Shown: piece after piece, positions 1-7,190 of the stretch | Numbering within the stretch: the first letter of the stretch is position 1 | How the letters are laid out: every line of letters begins with the position of its first letter | DNA from: Gemmatimonadaceae bacterium | Lineage (GTDB): Bacteria > Gemmatimonadota > Gemmatimonadetes > Gemmatimonadales > Gemmatimonadaceae | Direction: 5' to 3' | Assembly: GCA_025356185.1 (NCBI GenBank) | Contig: JANXUN010000464.1 | Location: forward strand, 1 to 15,365 | Length of the DNA stretch: 15,365 nt | Translations under genes and position numbers: made by a program | The notes under the pieces: generated by a model | The model's input: only the letters and a program-made list of their open reading frames with translations | Told to the model about the DNA's origin: nothing | The model's database searches: none

Positions 1-1300
1 TGCCTTTCGTGATTTGGTTTTTCACGGCGCCCGTAACGCCGTCGTATAAGTACAAATGATTCCAGCCATCGCGCTCGGACATCCAAATAATTTCGCGACC
101 ATCGTCGAGATCGCGCCGGAAGTTTTTCCCCGAATCATCAAGGCCGGGTGCGGCGGGGCGATACGCAAAGAAGCTTTTCGTGTCTTCGCTCACTACCGCC
201 CGCACTTGCGCGCTATTCGCATCAACTTCGAGCACGCGGTAGCTCATGTGCCCGCGTTGATTGTATTCGAACGTGTACGCTCGGCTGTCCCGCCGCCACA
301 CGGCGCGCGAGATCTGATACGCGTTGGGAAAGAGCGCCGTGTTCACGATCGTACGCGTGCGCGACGCGGCATCAAACAACACGGGCTGATTAAAGTCCAG
401 CAGATCACCAGGCTTGCGGTAGTTCACATTCGGATTATCCGGCGTCAACGACGACGTGCTTTCGTACATCGGTTGCAGTTGGTCGGCCGGTGACGAGCGC
501 ACGTAGTGCACCTGTCGATTGAACCCCGGTTTGCGACGATACGCGACCAACTTTTTCGAATCCGGCGACCACTCGATCGATTGCAGCTGATACGCATCGC
601 CTTCGGCACCATCAACACTGAGCGGTGTCCACGGTGCAATGGGCATTCCAACGGCACGCGTCGCGACATTGGCATCGCGCACCGTTGCCTCCCACTTGCC
701 ATCGGGTGAGGTGCGTACATCGGTTGATGCGCCGCCGCGTCCGGCAGCCGCACCGCGACCACCAACCGCCACCGGTGTTGCGACCGCGGCTGCGCCGCCA
801 CGCCCTGCGCCACGTCCTGCGTCCAGGGCCGCGCCAATGCGCGTGCATGTGTAGTCGGCAATCATGCAACGCCACCGCGCGGCATTCGCATCAAACTCGA
901 TCGCGTCCCGCGCATTCGTGAACGTGAATGTGTTGAACGGTAGCGTGATGGCGGTATACGACACACTCGCCGCGCTCGACAGCGCGCGCGCCAGTCGTTC
1001 ATGATCGAACGCCGGACGTTTGCTCCACGATTCGGCATCGGCCAACACAAATTGATTGCCGCCTCGCACCGACACGCGATACCACAGGTGATTCGACGTC
1101 CCGATCCAATTCACACCGCCTTGCACGATGCCGGAAAACAGCGGCGTGAACCGTTGCGAAATCGTTGACGCACGCCGGTAGTCCTCAAGCGTGCCCTGCG
1201 CGGACAGCTGTGGAGCGAAAAGCGCCGCCGCGACAAGGAGTTTAGCCGCGAACGTGATCGGCGACGGGCGCCGCCGCGAGAGGGAAGCAATGAAAGTCAT
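1..1300 (-). CDS. Secreted S9 (DPP-IV family) peptidase, N-terminal part
   Basis: Open from the ATG at 1300 to the left edge: 433 codons with no stop. Residues 1-35 form a signal peptide (basic start, hydrophobic stretch 17-29, probable cleavage near LSAQ-G), so the mature protein is periplasmic or secreted. The rest reads as the beta-propeller of dipeptidyl-peptidase IV type enzymes: SPDGKW at about 198-203, EWSPDSKKL near 243-251, and WMSERDGWNHLYLYD at 406-420, which is a strong family signature. The serine hydrolase domain with Ser/Asp/His lies outside the window, so activity cannot be judged. Residues 160-191 are a low-complexity Gly/Ala/Arg stretch between blades, probably a flexible loop. 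The expected role is cleavage of N-terminal dipeptides or oligopeptides from peptides. It is divergent from the cupredoxin operon, with about 230 bases between them. No clear ribosome binding site precedes the start. Confidence 0.9.
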   Translation of the reverse strand, partial: MTFIASLSRRRPSPITFAAKLLVAAALFAPQLSAQGTLEDYRRASTISQRFTPLFSGIVQGGVNWIGTSNHLWYRVSVRGGNQFVLADAESWSKRPAFDHERLARALSSAASVSYTAITLPFNTFTFTNARDAIEFDANAARWRCMIADYTCTRIGAALDAGRGAGRGGAAAVATPVAVGGRGAAAGRGGASTDVRTSPDGKWEATVRDANVATRAVGMPIAPWTPLSVDGAEGDAYQLQSIEWSPDSKKLVAYRRKPGFNRQVHYVRSSPADQLQPMYESTSSLTPDNPNVNYRKPGDLLDFNQPVLFDAASRTRTIVNTALFPNAYQISRAVWRRDSRAYTFEYNQRGHMSYRVLEVDANSAQVRAVVSEDTKSFFAYRPAAPGLDDSGKNFRRDLDDGREIIWMSERDGWNHLYLYDGVTGAVKNQITKG

Positions 1301-1339
1301 GGCAGGATGCTCGCGCCGAAAGACAACGGTCTGGTGCCT

Positions 1340-1361
1340 CCCGGCGCCTTTTGGCGCCGGG
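1340..1361. promoter_or_regulatory. Perfect hairpin in the divergent intergenic region
   Basis: A 9-bp perfect stem (CCCGGCGCC / GGCGCCGGG) with a TTTT loop lies in the 230-base gap between the divergent peptidase and cupredoxin genes, about 40 bases upstream of the peptidase start. Because both genes point away from it, it is not a normal gene-end terminator. It could sit in the peptidase 5' leader or be a protein-binding palindrome. The structure is seen directly; its function is unknown. Confidence 0.45.
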
Positions 1362-1451
1362 GCAAGTCATCAGAATGTACGGCCCGTGCCGAGCGTTCAC
1401 CCGCTGTTGATGATCCGATGACTAACCTCAGCGGACTGTCCCGGATGTGCG

Positions 1452-1481
1452 TTGAAGCTTTAGCCGTTTTGGGGGTACAAC
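1452..1481 (+). promoter_or_regulatory. Candidate promoter of the cupredoxin-Rieske-cytochrome operon
   Basis: TTGAAG (1452-1457) and TACAAC (1476-1481) are separated by 18 bases and resemble -35 and -10 boxes, each matching 4 of 6 consensus bases. This would place the transcript start near 1488, about 40 bases before the GTG start at 1531. The match is weak and other promoters in the 230-base gap are possible. Confidence 0.3.
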
Positions 1482-1530
1482 AGTCGTGCGCCTAAGCGAC
1501 CAAATTTTCCGAACCCGTCAGGAGTTACCC

Positions 1531-1968
1531 GTGAGCGTTCGTCGTATCCGTTCCGCTGTCGTTGCCCTGCTGGCTGTTACTGCCGGCGTGGTGGCGGCGA
1601 ACACCGCAGCGGCCCACACATTGCCTCCCCGCGCGGCGAAAAAGTGGGAAGTCAAGATGGTCACGCAGGATGGCAAGCAGCTGTTTGAACCCAAAGACAT
1701 TACCATCTCCGCCGGTGATACGATCAGCTGGCTCGCAGTCAGCGGCAGTCATAACGTCGGATTCTGGCCCGACAGCGTACCCAAAGGCGCCGTCGAACTT
1801 CTCCGTAAGGCGATGCCCGACACGATCGCGCCGCTGCTTGGCGTGAGAAAGCCGACCAAAGGCGACACGTACGTCATCGCGTTTACCGGTATGCCCAAGG
1901 GCGTCTATAAGTACTACTGCAAGCCGCACCTGAATAAGATGATGGTCGGAACCGTCACCATTAAGTAG
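1531..1968 (+). CDS. Secreted plastocyanin-like cupredoxin
   Basis: A type-1 blue copper electron carrier of 145 residues. I choose the GTG at 1531 because AGGAG lies six bases upstream (1520-1524) and it opens directly into a signal peptide (basic SVRRIR, hydrophobic 9-23, cleavage near AAA-HT at 28). An in-frame ATG at 1486 exists, but it would put 15 odd residues in front of the signal. Copper ligands are visible: His74 in GSHNVGF, then Cys130, His133 and Met138 in the C-terminal YYCKPH...MMVG loop, with the usual C-x2-H-x4-M spacing. The gap between His74 and Cys130 is 56 residues, somewhat longer than in plant plastocyanin, with an insert around 80-110. It stands 47 bases before the Rieske gene on the same strand, so it is probably the periplasmic electron acceptor of that complex. 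Azurin/plastocyanin subfamily assignment is not certain. Confidence 0.88.
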   Translation: MSVRRIRSAVVALLAVTAGVVAANTAAAHTLPPRAAKKWEVKMVTQDGKQLFEPKDITISAGDTISWLAVSGSHNVGFWPDSVPKGAVELLRKAMPDTIAPLLGVRKPTKGDTYVIAFTGMPKGVYKYYCKPHLNKMMVGTVTIK

Positions 1969-2015
1969 CAGCCCCTGCTGGCGGTTTGTGCCGCGCGCGC
2001 CACTTTCTCCTTCGT

Positions 2016-2564
2016 ATGAACGCACACGGACAACCGCCAGATCAGCTAGATCGTCGCAGCTACCTCACGCGTGTCGCAGCCATCGCTGTTGGCGGGATCA
2101 TTTCGGTGATCGCGCCCGTGGCGGGGCTGTTCACGTTTTTGGATCCGTTGCGCAAAAAAGCAGACGCGCGCGGACTCGTGCGCATCGGGTCGATTCATTC
2201 GCTTCCGCACAACGGTGAACCGCGCAAGCTGCCAGTGATTGCCGAGATGGTCGATGCGTGGAACAAGACCCCCGACGTTCCTATCGGATCGGTGTACGTC
2301 CAAAAGACGGGCGAGAACACGGTTCGCGTGTTGAACGCGGTGTGTCCGCACTTGGGCTGCTCGGTGGGATACAGCGCGGCGAAAAGCGGATACTTCTGCC
2401 CGTGTCATCGCAGCAGTTTTTCCCTCGACGGAAAAATCTTGGACCCGAGAAGCCCGAGCCCGCGTGGCATGGATGAGCTGCACGCCGAAGTCAAAGCGAA
2501 CGGCGACGTGTGGGTGCAGTTCCAGAATTTTCGCAAAGGCACTGCCGACAAAATCCCCGTCTAA
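2016..2564 (+). CDS. Rieske 2Fe-2S protein of a cytochrome bc/b6f-type complex
   Basis: Takes electrons from quinol at the cytochrome b site and passes them to heme c. From the ATG at 2016 it has 182 residues; a TTG at 1986 would add ten residues, but the ATG fits better. The N-terminus carries a Tat-like twin arginine (RRSYLTR, 13-19) and one membrane helix (about 20-42), which anchors the protein with its domain in the periplasm. Cluster motifs are complete: Cys110 and His112 in CPHLGC, and Cys128 and His131 in CPCH, as ligands; Cys115 and Cys130 would form the disulfide. A stretch at about 77-92 (EMVDAWNKTPDVPIGS) precedes the cluster fold. The TAA stop overlaps the next ATG by one base (TAATG), so translation is probably coupled to the cytochrome b gene. 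Equivalent to QcrA/PetC; I leave the symbol open because the complex is a mixed type. Confidence 0.95.
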   Translation: MNAHGQPPDQLDRRSYLTRVAAIAVGGIISVIAPVAGLFTFLDPLRKKADARGLVRIGSIHSLPHNGEPRKLPVIAEMVDAWNKTPDVPIGSVYVQKTGENTVRVLNAVCPHLGCSVGYSAAKSGYFCPCHRSSFSLDGKILDPRSPSPRGMDELHAEVKANGDVWVQFQNFRKGTADKIPV

Positions 2565-4336
2565 TGCGCGCGGCTCTCGACTGGTTAGATCAGCGCACGG
2601 GATATAAGGGGCTTCTGAACGAAGCCCTGTTTGAGAATGTCCCCGGCGGGGCGCGGTGGCGATATGTGTGGGGCAGCACGTTGACGTTCTTCTTTGTCGT
2701 GCAGGTCATCACCGGCTTGTTCCTCTGGATGTCGTACAGCCCCAGTGCGCAGACCGCGTGGGAGAGCGTGTACTTCATTCAGCATCAGATGCTGGGTGGG
2801 TGGTTCCTGCGCGGCTTGCATCACTTTGTCGCGCAAGCGATGACGATTTTGCTCGTATTGCATTTGATGCAAGTGGTTATCGATGGCGCCTACAAAGCAC
2901 CACGCGAAGTGAATTTTTGGTTTGGTGTGGTCTTGCTGATCATGGTGCTCGCGCTGTCACTCACCGGCTACCTGCTGCCGTGGGATCAGAAGGGATTTTG
3001 GGCGACGGCGGTGTCGACCAACATCATTGCGCTCAGTCCGCTCATTGGCCAAGGCCTGCAAGAAGTTGTTATTGGCGGAACAGACTACGGTCATCACACG
3101 CTCACGCGATTCTTTGCGCTGCATGCCGGCGTGATTCCAGCGATGATCGTGTTGTTCGTCGTGGGACATATCTATCTGTTCCGTCGGCATGGCATCACGC
3201 CGAAAAAACCGCTGCGCGCACGCGATCAGGGATTCTGGCCTGAGCAAGTGTTGCGTGATGCGGTCGCATGTCTCGCCGTGTTGGTCGTCGTCGTGTTTTT
3301 CATTGTGCGTTATCACGGCGCACCGCTTGGCGCACCCGCCGACCCGTCGGAGCAATACTCCGCAGCGCGCCCCGAGTGGTATTTCCTTTTTTTGTTTCAG
3401 CTGCTCAAATATTTTCCAGGGCGTACGGAAATTATTGGCGCGATCATTGTGCCCACGCTGCTTTTGCTGGTGTTGGTCGGCATGCCGTATCTCGGCAAGT
3501 GGAAATTGGGACATCGATTTAACATCGGCTTTTTGTCGGTGATCTTATTGGGCGCCACGTTGCTCACGTGGCAAGCGAAACACGCGGACAACAACGATCC
3601 CGAATTTCTCGCATCGGTGCAAAGCGCGGAGCGTGATGCTGATCGCGCGGTGCTGTTAGCTGAGACGGGCATTCCGGTGTCCGGCGCGTTGACGCTGATG
3701 CGCGAGGATGCGTACACGCAGGGACCGCGCATTTTTTCGCGCAACTGTTCCAGCTGCCATCGCTACGATGGACATGACGGGATGGGCGCACCGCTCCCGA
3801 AGGATTCGATCAGCGCATCGGATTTGAAAGGCTTCGGCAGTCGTGAATGGATTGCACGCTTCTTTGATCCGAAAGAAGTGGCGGGCCCAAAACATTGGGG
3901 CGGTTCCGCTCTCAAAGACGGCGACATGGTGAGCTGGATTCAAAACCATGTACCCACGTATTCCGTCGCCGAAAAGGATCAGCTGCAAAAAACACTGATC
4001 GCCTTGTCGGCTGAGGCGCAGCTCTCGTCGCAGCACGACATGGACGTGCGTGATTCGGCGACGATCGTCGCGGGCCAAACGTCGCTGCGCAATCTCAAAT
4101 CGTGCGGTGAATGCCACACCTTTCACGAGGCCGGCAAGGGCAGTCCTGACCTTACGGGATATGGTTCTCGTGCGTGGATGATGGCATTTATCGCTGATCC
4201 CGCGCACACGCGATTCTTTGGCGACAACAACGACCGCATGCCGAGTTTTCTCACAGAAAAAACGCTGAGTGAGAAAGAGATCGGATACGTTGTCGATTGG
4301 ATTCGCGGTGATTGGTACGTGCCGGCGAAAAAATGA
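2564..4336 (+). CDS. Cytochrome b (b6-subunit IV type) fused to a diheme cytochrome c
   Basis: Quinol-oxidising membrane subunit, 590 residues from the ATG at 2564. Residues 1-340 are cytochrome b with seven likely helices. Heme ligands His86/His100 and His187/His202 are present; the second pair is 15 apart, as in cytochrome b6, not 14 as in mitochondrial-type b. The quinol-site motif PEWY is at 270-273. Cys35 of cyanobacterial and plant b6, which holds heme cn, is replaced by Val. Residues 380-590 form two related c-type domains with CSSCH (395-399) and CGECH (514-518). Met455 (GDMVSW) and Met559 (DRMPSF) are the probable sixth ligands, and the DLKGFGSREW / DLTGYGSRAW repeats show an internal duplication. 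No separate cytochrome c1 or f gene lies in the operon, so this fusion should do that job. Heliobacteria have a comparable Rieske/b6/IV/diheme-c set, but as separate proteins. Confidence 0.95.
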   Translation: MRAALDWLDQRTGYKGLLNEALFENVPGGARWRYVWGSTLTFFFVVQVITGLFLWMSYSPSAQTAWESVYFIQHQMLGGWFLRGLHHFVAQAMTILLVLHLMQVVIDGAYKAPREVNFWFGVVLLIMVLALSLTGYLLPWDQKGFWATAVSTNIIALSPLIGQGLQEVVIGGTDYGHHTLTRFFALHAGVIPAMIVLFVVGHIYLFRRHGITPKKPLRARDQGFWPEQVLRDAVACLAVLVVVVFFIVRYHGAPLGAPADPSEQYSAARPEWYFLFLFQLLKYFPGRTEIIGAIIVPTLLLLVLVGMPYLGKWKLGHRFNIGFLSVILLGATLLTWQAKHADNNDPEFLASVQSAERDADRAVLLAETGIPVSGALTLMREDAYTQGPRIFSRNCSSCHRYDGHDGMGAPLPKDSISASDLKGFGSREWIARFFDPKEVAGPKHWGGSALKDGDMVSWIQNHVPTYSVAEKDQLQKTLIALSAEAQLSSQHDMDVRDSATIVAGQTSLRNLKSCGECHTFHEAGKGSPDLTGYGSRAWMMAFIADPAHTRFFGDNNDRMPSFLTEKTLSEKEIGYVVDWIRGDWYVPAKK

Positions 4337-4340
4337 TGTC

Positions 4341-4383
4341 AGGGCGCGATTCGCGCCCTCACCGTAAGTAGTGCAGACTACTT
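4341..4383. terminator. Two adjacent hairpins between convergent genes
   Basis: AGGGCGCG-att-CGCGCCCT (4341-4359) follows the cytochrome stop. AAGTAGT-gcag-ACTACTT (4366-4383) follows it and includes the stop codon of the hydrolase on the other strand. Both stems are perfect. Neither has a clean T-tract, so intrinsic termination is plausible from position but not proven. Confidence 0.5.
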
Positions 4384-6000
4384 CATCACTGTCACAGCCC
4401 AATCGACCAACGCACCCAGTGCGTCGCGGCGCAGTTTGGAATCTTTGAGCGCCGCGTAACCACTCGGCTGTCCCGACGGATCGTTGAGAAACAGGTGATT
4501 CATGTTGGGAAATCTTTGCATCGTCACCGACCGATTCCCGCCCGCCTTGAATGCGGCGAGCAATGTATCCGCCTGTTCGGCGGTCACCTGAAAATCGGTG
4601 TTGCCTTGCAAAATGAGCACCGGTTGTTTCACGGTGCGCGCGACTTTGACGGGATCGTGCGTAAGAAAGAACCCCATCCACGGATTGACCTTGGCAACGG
4701 AGTCGAGTCCGGGCGACACCGTTTTCCAAAGAGAATCTCTCTGCGCGGTGGTGAGTCCCGGCGCCTGATCAATGCTCTGACGATTTTGGAACATGATGAC
4801 GCGACGTCCCGTATACGCCGTTCCCGCGAGCAGCGCGATGGCGTGAATTTGCGGATCGGTTGACGCGATCATCGGTGCAATCATGCCACCCTCGCTGTGT
4901 CCGATAAGGCCAATGTGTTTCACATCAACGTCGGCGCGTGTGCGCAAAAACGCGATCGCGCTGCGTATGTCATCGGCAAAGTCTGCACTGGTAGCGGTCG
5001 TCAATGATTCGCGTCCACCAGATTCTCCAGTGCCCCGATCATCGATGCGCAGTACGGCAACGCCGCGACGTCCGAGCGTGTCGGCGATCTCGCGAAACAT
5101 CGCGTAGCCCGGCAAAATTGTGGGTACGCGTTCATCGCGGTCTTGCAATCCGCTGCCGGTAATGGTGACAAACACCGGCGCCTTGTCGATGCCTTTCGGT
5201 TTGGTGAGCGTGCCGACGAGTTCGTACCCACGTCCGGTGGGAATGCGCACCGTTTGCGCGGTGTACGGCGCATCCGCTGGCGCATCGTAGCTGACGCGCA
5301 CCGCTTCGGCCGTGCGCAGCGTGACCGCGCCCTTTGCGCGCATCACCCGCACGTTTTGTCCGACGGCGATGGCGGTCGCGGGAAGTGCATCGGTGCCCAA
5401 TACAATGCGCAATTCAGCGCCACCCATCTTAAAGACGGTCGTGTCGCCGGCCTGTGCGATGGTTGCTGGAATCGTCTGAGCGCCTGCTGATAAAAACACG
5501 TTCAACGCGCTCAGTGATGCCGCACGAGCATACGCTGCGAGCAGTGTCGTGTGCAGTACGGATGCATTCACCACGGCATGCGCGTTGTTCTTGGACGGTA
5601 TCGCTTGCTTCATCCGCTGAGTGCCGCCGATGAAGTCGACATACGCGCTATCTCCGCGTACATCGATCGTGCCCGTTTGCACCGGTGCGGCGTTCGCGGC
5701 GCCTCCCGGCGCAAACACTTTCATCGCAAGGGTGCCGAGTGTGCCAGGCGCAATCGATTGCGTCCATTCAACGCGCGGTTGACCGACCAGGCTCAGCACG
5801 CCCGTCACTGCGACGGCCGATCGCGAGACGACTTCGACGCCGATCGTGTCGCTCGCGCCTCTGACGTAGACGTACGTGATCGGCGCTGAGCCCGCGCTTT
5901 GCGCGTGCAGCGTCGGCGAAGCAACGGCGAAACCGAGCAACGTGGACAACGATACGATCGCGCGGTGTGTGAAGACGCGACGGCAATTGCGATAAATCAT
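4378..6000 (-). CDS. Secreted alpha/beta-hydrolase (prolyl-oligopeptidase-like fold)
   Basis: A 540-residue protein with a signal peptide (1-34, cleavage near LHAQ-S), so it acts in the periplasm or outside. Residues 40-240 are a beta-rich N-terminal region without a family I can name. The hydrolase domain runs from about 250 to 540. The catalytic triad is visible as Ser369 in GHSEGG, Asp469 in QGNTDFQVT and His502 in NMNHLF. GSGLQDRDE at 282-290 is the likely oxyanion-hole region, and the RIDDRGTGES motif at 318-327 is typical of this family. The substrate is unknown; esterase or peptidase activity are both possible. The start ATG at 6000 overlaps the stop of the upstream RHH gene as ATGA, so translation is probably coupled and the gene is third in the SPFH operon. 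It is not a transcription neighbour of the cytochrome operon, with which it converges. Confidence 0.9.
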   Translation of the reverse strand: MIYRNCRRVFTHRAIVSLSTLLGFAVASPTLHAQSAGSAPITYVYVRGASDTIGVEVVSRSAVAVTGVLSLVGQPRVEWTQSIAPGTLGTLAMKVFAPGGAANAAPVQTGTIDVRGDSAYVDFIGGTQRMKQAIPSKNNAHAVVNASVLHTTLLAAYARAASLSALNVFLSAGAQTIPATIAQAGDTTVFKMGGAELRIVLGTDALPATAIAVGQNVRVMRAKGAVTLRTAEAVRVSYDAPADAPYTAQTVRIPTGRGYELVGTLTKPKGIDKAPVFVTITGSGLQDRDERVPTILPGYAMFREIADTLGRRGVAVLRIDDRGTGESGGRESLTTATSADFADDIRSAIAFLRTRADVDVKHIGLIGHSEGGMIAPMIASTDPQIHAIALLAGTAYTGRRVIMFQNRQSIDQAPGLTTAQRDSLWKTVSPGLDSVAKVNPWMGFFLTHDPVKVARTVKQPVLILQGNTDFQVTAEQADTLLAAFKAGGNRSVTMQRFPNMNHLFLNDPSGQPSGYAALKDSKLRRDALGALVDWAVTVMK

Positions 6001-6203
6001 AGAGAGGGCTCTTTCAGTTCTGGATCGTCAGCGACTCGGCGCTCATCTGGCGCTGTCCGCTGACGTCCGGCCTGCTGCAGCGAACGCCGCAACAGAAACT
6101 CGATCTGAGCATTGAGACTGCGCAGATCATCGTTCGCCCAGCGCTGGACCGCGTCAAGCAGTTCGCGGTCCACGCGCATGAGGAAGGATTTCCGTTCAGC
6201 CAT
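5997..6203 (-). CDS. Small ribbon-helix-helix (Arc/MetJ type) DNA-binding protein
   Basis: 68 residues from the ATG at 6203; a TTG at 6221 would add six more, but MAERKSF is the natural start. Residues 5-11 (KSFLMRV) fit the beta-strand that enters the DNA groove. Residues 12-24 (DRELLDAVQRWAN) and 27-45 (LRSLNAQIEFLLRRSLQQA) fit the two helices of a ribbon-helix-helix dimer. The C-terminal 20 residues are charged and probably disordered. The gene begins 33 bases after the SPFH gene and ends overlapping the hydrolase start (ATGA). No toxin gene of a familiar type lies beside it, so I do not call it an antitoxin. From memory, similar small proteins occur beside SPFH genes in other phyla. It is a candidate regulator of its own operon through the palindrome at 7133-7156. 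Confidence 0.8.
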   Translation of the reverse strand: MAERKSFLMRVDRELLDAVQRWANDDLRSLNAQIEFLLRRSLQQAGRQRTAPDERRVADDPELKEPSL

Positions 6204-6236
6204 ACGTATCTGCCCGATCAAATCAGAGGTGAATGC

Positions 6237-7106
6237 TTACGAGTATAGCGTGCCGGTGTTCACCACCGGCTGCGCGGCGCGATCCGAGCAGAGCACGACC
6301 AGCAGGTTGCTGACCATCGCGGCTTTGCGTTCGTCATCGAGCGTCACGATGTTTTTCGCGCTCAATGCTTCGAGCGCTTGCTCGACCATGCCGACCGCGC
6401 CTTCGACGATGGTTTGACGAGCAGCGACGATCGCGCTGGCTTGCTGACGTTGCAGCATCGCAGCGGCAATTTCTTGTGCGTACGCCAAGTGACTGATGCG
6501 CGCTTCAATAACTTCAACGCCCGCCTTCGCAAACCGTTCATGCAAGGCATCTAACAGGCCTTTGTTGACTTCGGTCTGATGCGTGCTGAGGGCGATGTCA
6601 CCGGTGCCGTGCGCATCATACGGATGCGCCGACGCGAGCGTGCGCAACGCCGATTCACTTTGCATCGATACATACTGCACATAGTCGTTGACTTCGAAGA
6701 CGGCTTCGGCGGTGTCGATGACGCGCCAGACAACGATGGCGCCGATGTCCACCGGGTTGGAGCGCAGGTCGTTCACCTTGAGTTTGTTGGTCTCAAAATT
6801 TCGGACGCGCAGCGAGACCGACTTCTTGGTCATAAACGGATTCGCGAACCAGAGTCCGGCGGCTTTCGCGGTGCCTTTGTACGTACCAAAGAGGGTGAGC
6901 ACTTTGGCTTCGTTCGGCGCGACGGTAAAGAGGCCGGGGAGGCAAAAGAGCATGATCACCGCGGTCGCGAGTCCACCAAGGATGAAGAGCGGTTCGGAGG
7001 TGCGCGCACCGGTCACGACCAAGGCGATGCCGCCGAGAAAACCGAGGAAAATCAGGAGTGCGACCGGGATACCAGCGACTGGGCGAGCTTCAACTTCGCG
7101 GAGCAT
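6237..7106 (-). CDS. SPFH/band-7 (stomatin-prohibitin type) membrane protein
   Basis: 289 residues. Two hydrophobic helices at about 12-32 and 38-60 are followed by the SPFH domain (about 60-230). The domain opens with the usual VAPNEAKVLTLFGTYKGT pattern at 62-79 and continues with the VSLRVRNFET and PVDIGAIVVWRV strands. Residues 205-250 are alanine- and glutamine-rich helix (QEIAAAMLQRQQASAIVAARQ), the coiled region that lets these proteins assemble into large membrane rings. Such proteins scaffold membrane microdomains and often bind proteases or lipid enzymes; the partner here is unknown. It is first in the operon with the RHH protein and the hydrolase. A promoter and palindrome lie directly upstream. 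No NfeD-like partner is seen, which argues against the paired NfeD/SPFH type. Confidence 0.92.
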   Translation of the reverse strand: MLREVEARPVAGIPVALLIFLGFLGGIALVVTGARTSEPLFILGGLATAVIMLFCLPGLFTVAPNEAKVLTLFGTYKGTAKAAGLWFANPFMTKKSVSLRVRNFETNKLKVNDLRSNPVDIGAIVVWRVIDTAEAVFEVNDYVQYVSMQSESALRTLASAHPYDAHGTGDIALSTHQTEVNKGLLDALHERFAKAGVEVIEARISHLAYAQEIAAAMLQRQQASAIVAARQTIVEGAVGMVEQALEALSAKNIVTLDDERKAAMVSNLLVVLCSDRAAQPVVNTGTLYS

Positions 7107-7132
7107 GGAGAGTCTCGGGGAGAGGGATGTGT

Positions 7133-7156
7133 TATCGATATGATATCACTACGATA
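7133..7156. promoter_or_regulatory. 24-bp imperfect palindrome, likely operator
   Basis: Outer half-sites TATCG (7133-7137) and CGATA (7152-7156) are symmetric about a perfect central TGATATCA (7141-7148); 18 of 24 positions obey dyad symmetry. It lies in the 84-base gap between the SPFH operon and the divergent repeat-protein gene, and covers the -10 box of the SPFH promoter. This is the classical position of a repressor site. The RHH protein of the operon is a candidate ligand, by inference only. Confidence 0.6.
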
Positions 7157-7168
7157 GCAACTACGCAA
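7140..7168 (-). promoter_or_regulatory. Candidate promoter of the SPFH-RHH-hydrolase operon
   Basis: Read on the minus strand, TTGCGT (7168-7163) and TATCAT (7145-7140) are 17 bases apart; the -10 box matches 5 of 6 consensus positions. Transcription would start near 7133, giving a leader of about 27 bases. On the plus strand TATGAT (7139-7144) is an equally good -10 for the divergent gene but lacks a good -35. Confidence 0.5.
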
Positions 7169-7190
7169 TGGCAATCCGAGAGTTTCAGAG

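Noticed and set aside
56..493. 145-codon plus-strand frame at the left edge
   Set aside because: It is antisense to the S9 peptidase, whose propeller motifs on the minus strand are convincing.
3656..4729. 357-codon open frame on the minus strand across the cytochrome c and hydrolase genes
   Set aside because: It is antisense to the well-supported cytochrome gene and out of frame with the hydrolase, rich in Arg/His, and shows no recognisable domain.
5997..6203. Antitoxin of a toxin-antitoxin pair
   Set aside because: The fold fits many antitoxins, but the neighbours are a 289-residue SPFH protein and a 540-residue secreted hydrolase, neither resembling a toxin.
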